Source: Betaproteobacteria bacterium (GTDB lineage Bacteria; Pseudomonadota; Gammaproteobacteria; Burkholderiales; Thiobacillaceae). From it: 64,000 bases of DNA. Both the position numbers and the translations under genes were made by a program. The notes beneath the pieces are model-generated. The model did not search any database. It was not told where the DNA came from and saw nothing but the letters and a program-made list of their open reading frames with translations. Where the stretch lies: contig JACRAU010000015.1 of the NCBI GenBank assembly GCA_016234655.1, forward strand, positions 124,001 through 188,000. The letters run 5' to 3'. Of the stretch, positions 8,425-15,794 are shown one piece after another. Within the stretch, counting starts at the first letter, position 1; every line of letters begins with the position of its first letter.

Positions 8425-9156
8425 ATGGATCGCGCGCTTTACATCGCCATGACCGGGGCCAAGCAAGTGACCTTGCAGCATGCCTCGGTCGCGAACAACC
8501 TGGCCAACGTGAACACCAATGGCTACAAGGCCCAGGAAGACCTGTTTCGCGCCTTGCCGGTGCAGGGCGATGGCGCCAAGACGCGCGCCTTCGTGGTCGA
8601 GACCACGCCGCGCGCGAACTTCAGCGCCGGTCCTCTCCAGCAGACCGGTAGCGCGCTCGATGTCGCCCTGCGCGGCGACGGCTGGCTGGCCGTGCAGGGG
8701 GCCGATGGCCAGGAGGCCTACACCCGCCTGGGCAAACTTCAGGTCAGCCCAGATGGCCAGCTTCAGACCGCGAACGGCCTGGCCGTCATGGGCGATGGCG
8801 GGCCGATCGCGGTGCCGACCGACCAGATCGTCAGCATAGGCGAAGACGGCACGGTGTCGACGGTGTTGCCGGGGCAGGCGGCGGTGACCGCCGCCGGCCG
8901 CTTGAAGCTGGTCAACCCGCCGGCGGCCGATTTGGCCAGGGGCGGCGATGGCCTGTTTCGCTTGCGCTCGGGCGAGCCCGCCCCGGCCGATGCCAATGTC
9001 AGGTTGGCCACGGGGGTGCTGGAAGGCAGCAATGTGAATCCGGCCAAATCCCTGGTCAACATGATCGAACTCTCTCGCCAGTTCGATTTGCAAATGCGGG
9101 TCATCAGGACCGTGGACGAGAACGACCGAACCAGCAATAAGCTGCTCACGGTCTAA
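8425..9156 (+). CDS. flgF: Distal/proximal rod protein FlgF
   Basis: 243 residues: MDRALYIAMTGAKQ N-terminus with QHASVANNLANVNTNGYKAQ, the flg_basal-body rod motif, and C-terminal SLVNMIELSRQFDLQMRVIRTVDENDRTSNKLL. It belongs to the rod between FlgBC and FlgG. A spacer of 24 bases separates it from flgE, with AGGAA before the ATG. Confidence 0.96.
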   Translation: MDRALYIAMTGAKQVTLQHASVANNLANVNTNGYKAQEDLFRALPVQGDGAKTRAFVVETTPRANFSAGPLQQTGSALDVALRGDGWLAVQGADGQEAYTRLGKLQVSPDGQLQTANGLAVMGDGGPIAVPTDQIVSIGEDGTVSTVLPGQAAVTAAGRLKLVNPPAADLARGGDGLFRLRSGEPAPADANVRLATGVLEGSNVNPAKSLVNMIELSRQFDLQMRVIRTVDENDRTSNKLLTV

Positions 9157-9168
9157 GGAGATTGAACC

Positions 9169-9948
9169 ATGATGCGATCGTTGCATATTGCTCGAACCGG
9201 CCTGGATGCCCAGCAGCTTCAGTTGGATACCATCTCCAACAACCTGGCCAACATCAGCACCACCGGCTTCAAGCGTGGCCAGGCCGTATTCGAGGACCTG
9301 CTCTATCAGGTCATTCGCCAGCCCGGCGCGCAGTCGTCGCAGCAAACGCAGGTTCCCAGCGGTCTTCAGCTTGGCGTGGGTGTCCGGGCGATCGCGACGC
9401 AGAAGCTGTTTTCCCAAGGCGGCATGGAGCAGACCGATAACCCGCTGGATATGTCCATCGACGGCCGGGGCTTCTTCCAGATTCTGATGCCGGACGGCTC
9501 GACGGCCTATACGCGGTCAGGCAATTTTCAGATCGATGGCCAGGGCACGCTGGTAACGCCTAACGGCTATCAGCTACAACCCGCGATCACCATTCCCCCG
9601 GATCTCCAGACCCTGACCGTCGGCCGCGACGGCGTGGTCAGCGCGACCTTGGAAGATGGCACGATCCAGCAATTGGGCCAGATACAGTTGGCCAACTTCG
9701 TCAACCCGACCGGACTGCTCAGCGTCGGCGAAAACTTGTACACCGAAACAGCGGCATCCGGCGCGCCGCAGGTCAATAACCCCGGCACGAACGGCCTGGG
9801 TTTCCTTAATCACAAATTCAAGGAAACCTCGAACGTCAACGTGGCGGAAGAACTGGTCAGCATGATCGTCGCGCAACGCGCGTTTGAATTGAATTCGCGG
9901 GCGATCACCACTTCGGACCAGATGCTTCAGCGCCTGACCCAGCTCTAA
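9169..9948 (+). CDS. flgG: Flagellar distal rod protein FlgG
   Basis: 259 residues, the usual FlgG length (260 in E. coli). N-terminus is [37 protein letters not shown]-terminus is [38 protein letters not shown]. It forms the drive-shaft part of the rod within the L and P rings. AAGGAG precedes the start. It is the last gene of the first operon; a terminator-like hairpin follows 22 bases after the stop. Confidence 0.98.
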   Translation: MMRSLHIARTGLDAQQLQLDTISNNLANISTTGFKRGQAVFEDLLYQVIRQPGAQSSQQTQVPSGLQLGVGVRAIATQKLFSQGGMEQTDNPLDMSIDGRGFFQILMPDGSTAYTRSGNFQIDGQGTLVTPNGYQLQPAITIPPDLQTLTVGRDGVVSATLEDGTIQQLGQIQLANFVNPTGLLSVGENLYTETAASGAPQVNNPGTNGLGFLNHKFKETSNVNVAEELVSMIVAQRAFELNSRAITTSDQMLQRLTQL

Positions 9949-9970
9949 TCGGCCTGGCGGCGGGCGGCAA

Positions 9971-9999
9971 ACGGGCGGCAAGATTTGCCGCCCGTTTTT
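9971..9999 (+). terminator. Rho-independent terminator after flgG
   Basis: ACGGGCGGCAA and TTGCCGCCCGT pair over a three-base loop and are followed by a run of Ts. It separates flgBCDEFG from flgHIJ. The core (9974-9992) is nearly identical to the inverted repeat at 5491-5509, so it may have a second role as a regulator site. Confidence 0.8.
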
Positions 10000-10075
10000 G
10001 CGAGCGCTGGCGCGGGCGGTGTCTGTTTATGTGGTTATTGTTCTGTATCAATCGCTTACGCGGTTTTTTTGCGGT

Positions 10076-10091
10076 TGGCACGTTGGTTGCT
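10076..10091 (+). promoter_or_regulatory. Sigma-54 promoter of flgHIJ(KL)
   Basis: TGGCACG, TTGG, TTGCT: again a full match to the -24/-12 consensus and the same two blocks as the flgB promoter. It ends 32 bases before the first flgH ATG. A T-rich stretch lies just upstream (10062-10070). Confidence 0.9.
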
Positions 10092-10123
10092 TTGATACGA
10101 GCGGATACTGCTCGCGAAAGACG

Positions 10124-10807
10124 ATGGATAGGAAAATGAATCGGATACGTTCGGCATTCGGTCTGATAGCGCTACTGGCCTTGCAGGCTTGCAGCAATGT
10201 GCCCTCGACCAATATCCGCCAGCCGTTCACGGCGGCGTCGGCGCCCAAGCCGCTGGCCGTCGAAAATGCCGGCGCCATTTTCCAGCCGGGCCGGGGCCTG
10301 GCCTTGTTCGAGGACCGCCGGGCGCGCCATGTCGGCGATGTGCTGACCGTGAACCTGATCGAGAGCACCACCGCCTCGCGCAACACCTCGACGACGGAAG
10401 ACCGCAAGGCCTCGGCCAACATCAACGTGCCGACCCCGAAGCTGTTCGGTAAATCGCCGAACCTCGGCGTCACGGCCTGGGCGCCGGAATCCGATGCCAA
10501 GCAGGAATTCAAGGACAACGACAGCAACACCCATAGCTTCAAGGGCTCGATCACCGTGACCGTGGTCGAGGTGTTGCCGAACGGCAATCTGCGCGTGGCC
10601 GGCGAGAAGCAGATCGGCATCAACAACGATACCGAGTATGTCCGCCTGACCGGGGTTGTCGCGCCATCGCTGATTACCGGGACGAACACCATCAACTCGA
10701 CCCAGTTGGCCGACGTGCAGCTCGAGTCGAAGAATTCGCAGGGGCTGGATCAAGCCCAGGTTGCCAGCCTGTTCGCCCGTTTTTTCTTGACCATGTTGCC
10801 GTTCTAA
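10124..10807 (+). CDS. flgH: Flagellar L-ring lipoprotein FlgH
   Basis: 227 residues from ATG at 10124, or 223 from ATG at 10136 (MNRIRSAFG); neither has a strong ribosome site. The signal peptide ends in a lipobox (LLALQAC), so the mature protein is a lipoprotein of the outer membrane, forming the L-ring bushing. Typical blocks are GRGLALFEDRRARHVGDVLTV, then ITVTVVEVLPNGNLRVAGEKQI, and the C-terminal LDQAQVASLFARFFLTMLPF. A longer open frame from 9998 overlaps the terminator and promoter and is not real. Confidence 0.96.
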   Translation: MDRKMNRIRSAFGLIALLALQACSNVPSTNIRQPFTAASAPKPLAVENAGAIFQPGRGLALFEDRRARHVGDVLTVNLIESTTASRNTSTTEDRKASANINVPTPKLFGKSPNLGVTAWAPESDAKQEFKDNDSNTHSFKGSITVTVVEVLPNGNLRVAGEKQIGINNDTEYVRLTGVVAPSLITGTNTINSTQLADVQLESKNSQGLDQAQVASLFARFFLTMLPF

Positions 10808-10816
10808 GGAGTGGTC

Positions 10817-11914
10817 ATGCGTAAAGCTTTCATCGTTCTCATCGCCTTCGGCCTCGCGGTTTTCGATGCGCAAGCCGAGCGGATCAAGGACATCGCCTCG
10901 ATCGCCGGGGTGCGCGACAACCAACTGGTCGGCTACGGCTTGGTCGTGGGCCTGGACGGCACCGGCGACCAGACGACCTCGACGCCGTTCACCGTGCAGA
11001 GTCTGGCCTCGATGTTGGGGCAATTGGGCGTCAGCCTGCCGGCCGGCATCAGCCTGCAACTGAAGAACGTGGCGGCCGTGATGGTAACCGGCAGCTTGCC
11101 GCCTTTCGCCAAGCCGGGACAGGCCATCGACGTGACCGTCTCGTCCATGGGCAATGCCAAGAGCCTGCGTGGCGGCACCTTGCTGATGACGCCGCTCAAG
11201 GGCGCGGACGGCCAGGCCTATGCGATCGCCCAGGGCAACTTGCTGGTCGGCGGCGCGGGCGCATCGGCCGGCGGTAGCAGCCAACAGATCAACCATTTGC
11301 TGGCCGGCCGCATCCCCGCCGGCGCGACGGTTGAACGCGCCGTGCAGAGCGCCTTGGGGCAGGGTGATTCCATTGCCCTGGAGCTGAAAGAAAGCGATTT
11401 CACCACGGCCAGCCGGGTGACCGACGCGGTGGACCGCGTGTTCGGCCGTGGCAGCGCGCAGGCCTTGGATGGCCGCGTGGTGCAGGTCAAGGCGCCGCTG
11501 GAGCCGAACAAGCGCGTGGCCTTCTTGTCGCAATTGGAAAACATCCAGCTCAACCCCGGCCTTGCTTCGCCCAAGGTGATCCTGAATGCGCGCACCGGCT
11601 CCGTGGTCATGAATCAACTGGTCGCCTTGGATAAATGCGCGGTGGCCCACGGTAATTTGGCCGTCACCATCACCGCCGAACCGCAGGTGAGCCAGCCGGG
11701 CGCCTTGTCCGGCGGCCAGACCGTGGTGACCCAGAAGGCCGACATCCAGATCAAGAGCGACAAGGGCGAGATGGTGGTGATGCCGGCGGCCGCGACGCTG
11801 GGCGACGTGGTCAAGGCCTTGAATGCGGTCGGCGCCACGCCGCAGGACCTGCTTGCGATCCTACAGGCCATGAAGGCGGCCGGGGCCTTGAAGGCGGAGC
11901 TCGAAATCATATGA
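10817..11914 (+). CDS. flgI: Flagellar P-ring protein FlgI
   Basis: 365 residues with a Sec signal peptide (MRKAFIVLIAFGLAVFDAQA). Strong FlgI blocks are RIKDIASIAGVRDNQLVGYG, then VVGLDGTGDQTTSTPFT and the C-terminal TLGDVVKALNAVGATPQDLLAILQAMKAAGAL. It forms the periplasmic P ring, with FlgA as assembly helper. ATG at 10817 is preferred over GTG at 10811 because AGGAG stands five bases before the ATG. It overlaps flgJ by four bases (ATGA). Confidence 0.98.
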   Translation: MRKAFIVLIAFGLAVFDAQAERIKDIASIAGVRDNQLVGYGLVVGLDGTGDQTTSTPFTVQSLASMLGQLGVSLPAGISLQLKNVAAVMVTGSLPPFAKPGQAIDVTVSSMGNAKSLRGGTLLMTPLKGADGQAYAIAQGNLLVGGAGASAGGSSQQINHLLAGRIPAGATVERAVQSALGQGDSIALELKESDFTTASRVTDAVDRVFGRGSAQALDGRVVQVKAPLEPNKRVAFLSQLENIQLNPGLASPKVILNARTGSVVMNQLVALDKCAVAHGNLAVTITAEPQVSQPGALSGGQTVVTQKADIQIKSDKGEMVVMPAAATLGDVVKALNAVGATPQDLLAILQAMKAAGALKAELEII

Positions 11915-12816
11915 TGCCGGTGACCACCTCGCTTGCCGACAAGCTGGCCTTCGACGTGCAGAGCGCCGATGCCATGCGCGCCAAGGCCAGGGCCGGCGAC
12001 GCGGAGACCTTGCGTTCCACGGCACGCGAGTTCGAGGCCATGGTGGTCAACATGATGATGAAGACCATGCGCCAGACGCGCTTTGACGACCCGGAAAACG
12101 AATTGTTCGGCGGCCAGGCCCTGCAAATGTATCGGGACATGCTCGATCAGCAGTGGTCGCGCAAGGTCACCGAGGGCCGTGGGTTTGGCATGGCCGACAT
12201 GTTGATGCGCCAGTTCAGCGCCCAGCAGGCCAAGCCCACGGCCGGCGAGGGCGCCGTCCCCCAGGCCGATGCCGAGCCGTCGGCATACCGGCTCGATCAA
12301 GTGCCTCGAACCAAGCCCGCCCCCGATATGGCCACCGAGAGCGGTGCCCCCGCGCCAGCGGTCGAGCTGCCGGAGGCGGCGCGGCAATTCATGCAGCGCC
12401 TACGCCCGCATGCCGATGCCGCGGCACAGCGTCTGGGCGTGCCGGCCGAATATGTCCTGGCCCATGCCGCCCTGGAGTCGGGTTGGGGCCAGCGCGAAAT
12501 CAAACGTGCCGATGGCGGCCCGAGCTACAACCTGTTCGGCATCAAGGCCGGCCAGGGTTGGCAAGGCGAGGCCGCGCAAGTGCAGACCACCGAGTACCAA
12601 TATGGCCTGCCGGTGAAGAAGCAGGAAGCGTTTCGCGCATACGGCGGCTATGCCGAGGCATTCGATGACTACGCGCGTTTGCTGGAGCGGCGTTATGCCG
12701 GCGCGATCGGGCAAGCCGACGCCCTGGCATTCTCAAATGGGCTGCAACAGGCCGGCTATGCCAGCGATCCCCGATATGGCGAGAAGCTGAGCCGTCTGAT
12801 CGGGCAGTTGACTTAA
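11911..12816 (+). CDS. flgJ: Flagellar peptidoglycan hydrolase FlgJ
   Basis: 301 residues in two parts: an N-terminal rod-binding domain (about 20-105; FEAMVVNMMMKTMRQT, then LFGGQALQMYRDMLDQQWS) and a C-terminal glucosaminidase/muramidase domain (about 155-300; HAALESGWGQREI with the catalytic Glu, then YNLFGIKAGQGW). The dual form is typical of beta- and gammaproteobacteria. It caps the rod and opens a hole in the cell wall. Coupled to flgI by ATGA. Confidence 0.97.
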   Translation: MMPVTTSLADKLAFDVQSADAMRAKARAGDAETLRSTAREFEAMVVNMMMKTMRQTRFDDPENELFGGQALQMYRDMLDQQWSRKVTEGRGFGMADMLMRQFSAQQAKPTAGEGAVPQADAEPSAYRLDQVPRTKPAPDMATESGAPAPAVELPEAARQFMQRLRPHADAAAQRLGVPAEYVLAHAALESGWGQREIKRADGGPSYNLFGIKAGQGWQGEAAQVQTTEYQYGLPVKKQEAFRAYGGYAEAFDDYARLLERRYAGAIGQADALAFSNGLQQAGYASDPRYGEKLSRLIGQLT

Positions 12817-12839
12817 GCCGTCGGATTATTTGCCGATAA
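12813..12839 (+). promoter_or_regulatory. Sigma-28 (FliA) promoter of flgKL
   Basis: TTAA, 15 bases, GCCGATAA: the -10 element matches the consensus fully and the -35 differs by one base. It overlaps the flgJ stop and ends 21 bases before flgK. The hook-associated genes can thus be read both from the flgH promoter and late, after FlgM export. Confidence 0.8.
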
Positions 12840-12860
12840 CAAGGCATCGAGGAGAGAGAG

Positions 12861-14765
12861 ATGGGTGTGTTCAACGTAGGACTGACAGGGCTCGACGCGG
12901 CGCGCGCGGGACTCCTATCCACGCAGAGCAATATCTCCAACGTCAATACGCAGGGCTATCATCGCCGCGATGTGGTATTCGGCACCAATATCCCGACCTA
13001 TTCGGGCATCGGCTTTCTGGGCGCGGGGGTTCAAGTCGACGAGGTACGCCGGATATACAGCCAGTTTCTCGATTCGGAAGTGCTCACCACCCAGTCCTTG
13101 AACGAGCGCTACGGCAATTATTCCACGCATGCCCGCACGCTGGATAAATTGCTGGGCGATACAAACTCCGGCCTGAGCGGCCCGATCAATAATTTCTTTT
13201 CCGCCGCGAACGAGGTGGCGAATTCACCGACCTCGACGGCGGCACGCCAGTCATTGATCTCCGCCGGTAACGGCCTGGCCACCCGCTTTCACAGCGTGCA
13301 GTCGCATCTGGCATCGGTGCAAAATGCGATCAACGACGAGGTGACCGTGACGGTCACCCAGATCAACAATATCTCGTCGCGGATCGCCACGCTGAACCGG
13401 CAAATATCGGAATTCGAGGCGATCAGCCAGCAGCCGGCCAACGACCTGATCGATACGCGCTCCAAGCTGCTGGAGGATCTGAGCAAGTTGGTCAATGTCC
13501 AGGTGCTGGATCAGGGGGGGCAGTTCAATTTGCTGATCGGCACCGGCCAGGCCTTGATTCTGGGGGCAGCGGCCACCACGATGACCACGGTCAAGGATCC
13601 GAATGACCCTCAGAATCTGTTGCCGGCGCTTAAGACCGGCTCGGTGACCTTGCCCGCGATGGATGAAAACGTCATCTCCGGCGGCGTCCTGGGCGGCTTG
13701 CTGGCATTCCGGGAAGAGGTGTTGAAGCCGGCGCAAACCGCCGTCGACCGCATGGCCTATGTCCTGGCTTCGCAGTTCAACGAAATCCATAATGCGGGCG
13801 CCGATTTGAACGGCAACCTGAACGTCAACTTCTTCTCGTTCTCGGTCAACCAAGCGGCCTTGAATGCCAGCAATACGACCGGAGTGGTCAACGTCACCAT
13901 CCCGAGCGCCAACTACACCTTGTTGACCGATAGCGCCTACGTCCTCAGCTACGATGGCGCCAATTACACCTTGACCCGGCAGTCCGACGGCGCGAGTGCG
14001 ACGGGCGCCATCGGCGCGGTCACGACGATCGGCGGCGTCAACCAGGGCTTTACCTTGGCGGCGGGCGTGCCGGCGCCGGCGGCGGGCGATCGCTGGCTGG
14101 TCCGGCCGATGAACGATGCCGCGCGCACGCTCGATGTCGCGATCACCCAGCCGAGCCGGGTGGCGGCGGGGAGCTTGGGCACTTCGGCCAATTCGGCGAA
14201 TACCGGGACGGGCAGCATCGGCAACATCAGCTTCAGCGGCCCCCCGTATAACACCAACCTGTCGCAGACGGTGACCCTGACCTTCACTGCGCCGGGCGCG
14301 TTCAACGTCACCGGCACCGGCACCGGCAACCCGGTGGGCGTGGTGTACACGGCGCCGGGGCCGCAGACCATCAGTTACAACGGCTGGTCGGTGACGCTAT
14401 CCGGCGCGCCGGCCGCGGGCGATGTCTTCACGCTGGCGCCGGGCATCGGCGACAACAGCATCGCGTCCAAATTCGCCAATCTGCAAACCAGCACGAGCAA
14501 TATCGAGGGCACCATGAGTTATGGCGGCGCCTACAACAAGCTGGTCAACTACGTGGCCAGCCTGGCGAGCGATGCGCAGATTTCATTCGATTCGCAGACC
14601 AGCCTGCTGAACGATGTCAGGGCCCAGCGCGATAGCGTTTCCGGGGTCAATATGGACGAAGAGGCCGCCAAGTTGGTTCAGTACCAACAGGCCTACCAGG
14701 CGGCGGCGAAGAGTATTCAGATGGCCAATAGCCTGTTCGACGAACTGCTGAACGTCTTGCGCTAA
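12861..14765 (+). CDS. flgK: Hook-associated protein 1, FlgK
   Basis: 634 residues. N-terminus GLTGLDAARAGLLSTQSNISNVNTQGYHRR is the FlgK/rod signature; the C-terminus MDEEAAKLVQYQQAYQAAAKSIQMANSLFDELLNVLR is classic FlgK. The central part (about 320-530) is Thr/Gly/Ala-rich and variable. It forms the first junction zone between hook and filament and is a client of FlgN. AGGAGAGAGAG precedes the ATG. Confidence 0.97.
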   Translation: MGVFNVGLTGLDAARAGLLSTQSNISNVNTQGYHRRDVVFGTNIPTYSGIGFLGAGVQVDEVRRIYSQFLDSEVLTTQSLNERYGNYSTHARTLDKLLGDTNSGLSGPINNFFSAANEVANSPTSTAARQSLISAGNGLATRFHSVQSHLASVQNAINDEVTVTVTQINNISSRIATLNRQISEFEAISQQPANDLIDTRSKLLEDLSKLVNVQVLDQGGQFNLLIGTGQALILGAAATTMTTVKDPNDPQNLLPALKTGSVTLPAMDENVISGGVLGGLLAFREEVLKPAQTAVDRMAYVLASQFNEIHNAGADLNGNLNVNFFSFSVNQAALNASNTTGVVNVTIPSANYTLLTDSAYVLSYDGANYTLTRQSDGASATGAIGAVTTIGGVNQGFTLAAGVPAPAAGDRWLVRPMNDAARTLDVAITQPSRVAAGSLGTSANSANTGTGSIGNISFSGPPYNTNLSQTVTLTFTAPGAFNVTGTGTGNPVGVVYTAPGPQTISYNGWSVTLSGAPAAGDVFTLAPGIGDNSIASKFANLQTSTSNIEGTMSYGGAYNKLVNYVASLASDAQISFDSQTSLLNDVRAQRDSVSGVNMDEEAAKLVQYQQAYQAAAKSIQMANSLFDELLNVLR

Positions 14766-14776
14766 GGGGATAGACG

Positions 14777-15736
14777 ATGCGTATCGGTAGCCTGACCTTC
14801 TATGAATCCAGCCTGTTGGGCATGCAGCAACAGCAATCGAACATCAGCCGGCTTAGCCAGCAGATATCGACCAACCAGCGCATGCTCCAACCGTCCGACG
14901 ACCCGGTCGACGCGGTTCGGGCGCTGAGCCTGTCGGACAGCGTGGCGCAGCGCAGCCAGTTTATCGAGAACCAGCTCAAGGCCGAAATTACCTTGAAGTA
15001 CGAAAAGGCCACCTTGGACGAGATCAACCAGGCCATGCTGGATGTGCGCCAGATCATGGTGCAGCTCTCGCCGAGCATGGACAACGCCAGTCGAGTCAAC
15101 CTCTCCAGCCAGATCGGGGCGGCCTTCAACCGGCTCTATGCCCTGGCCAACACCCAGGACTCGGACGGAAATTACATCTTCTCCGGCGACAAGGCGAAGA
15201 CGCAGACCTATGCGACCGTAACGCCGGTCGGCGTCGGGCCGAACTACACCAAGGTGGTGGGCTTCCAAGGCACTCAGGGCATCAACACGGTGACTATCGA
15301 GGCCGGGCGTACCGTGCAGGTCAACGATGCCGGTCCGGCGGTATTCGGCAACATCTTCGAGACCTTGTACAACATCAAGCAAATCGTCGACGTATCCGGT
15401 TCCGACCCGGAGAGCGACGCCAATTTCGCGGGCGATGTGGGCGATAGCTTCAACTTCACCCAGGCCGACATCACCACGGCCTTGAACGGGCTCGACAGTG
15501 CAATTCAAAGAGTGAGCGTGGTGAGCAACCGCGTGGTCGGCGCCTTGATCGACGTAGGTTCGGCCAAAACCACCACGACGAGCTATCTGAACCTGGACAA
15601 GGATTCGCTATCCGACATCAACGGCCTGGACCAGGCGGCGGCGATCATCGAGTTGCAAAGCCGGCAAACCAGCCTCGAAGCCGCGCAGCGCGCCTTCGCC
15701 CGAGTCAGCGGCTCCAACCTGTTCGATTTCCTATAA
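14777..15736 (+). CDS. flgL: Hook-associated protein 3, FlgL
   Basis: 319 residues with flagellin-like ends. N-terminus: SNISRLSQQISTNQRMLQPSDDPV, the flagellin D0 pattern. C-terminus: DQAAAIIELQSRQTSLEAAQRAFARVSGSNLFDFL. It forms the second junction zone, to which flagellin attaches, and is also a FlgN client. It closes the flagellar cluster here; no flagellin or fli gene follows, since mfd converges on it. Confidence 0.97.
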   Translation: MRIGSLTFYESSLLGMQQQQSNISRLSQQISTNQRMLQPSDDPVDAVRALSLSDSVAQRSQFIENQLKAEITLKYEKATLDEINQAMLDVRQIMVQLSPSMDNASRVNLSSQIGAAFNRLYALANTQDSDGNYIFSGDKAKTQTYATVTPVGVGPNYTKVVGFQGTQGINTVTIEAGRTVQVNDAGPAVFGNIFETLYNIKQIVDVSGSDPESDANFAGDVGDSFNFTQADITTALNGLDSAIQRVSVVSNRVVGALIDVGSAKTTTTSYLNLDKDSLSDINGLDQAAAIIELQSRQTSLEAAQRAFARVSGSNLFDFL

Positions 15737-15770
15737 CTAGTCAGAGACCGGTCTCGCTCCGGACCCTTGC

Positions 15771-15794
15771 GCCTGAGCCGTTCGCGGCTCAGGC
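15771..15794. terminator. Hairpin between flgL and mfd
   Basis: GCCTGAGCCG and CGGCTCAGGC form a perfect ten-base stem with a TTCG loop on the plus strand. It lies between two convergent genes and overlaps the mfd stop codon. The T-rich tract after it is short (GATTTCGTTT), so termination is likely but not certain. Confidence 0.7.

Noticed and set aside
10172-11650. 492-residue open frame antisense to flgH/flgI
   Set aside because: Shadow with biased composition; the forward genes are certain.
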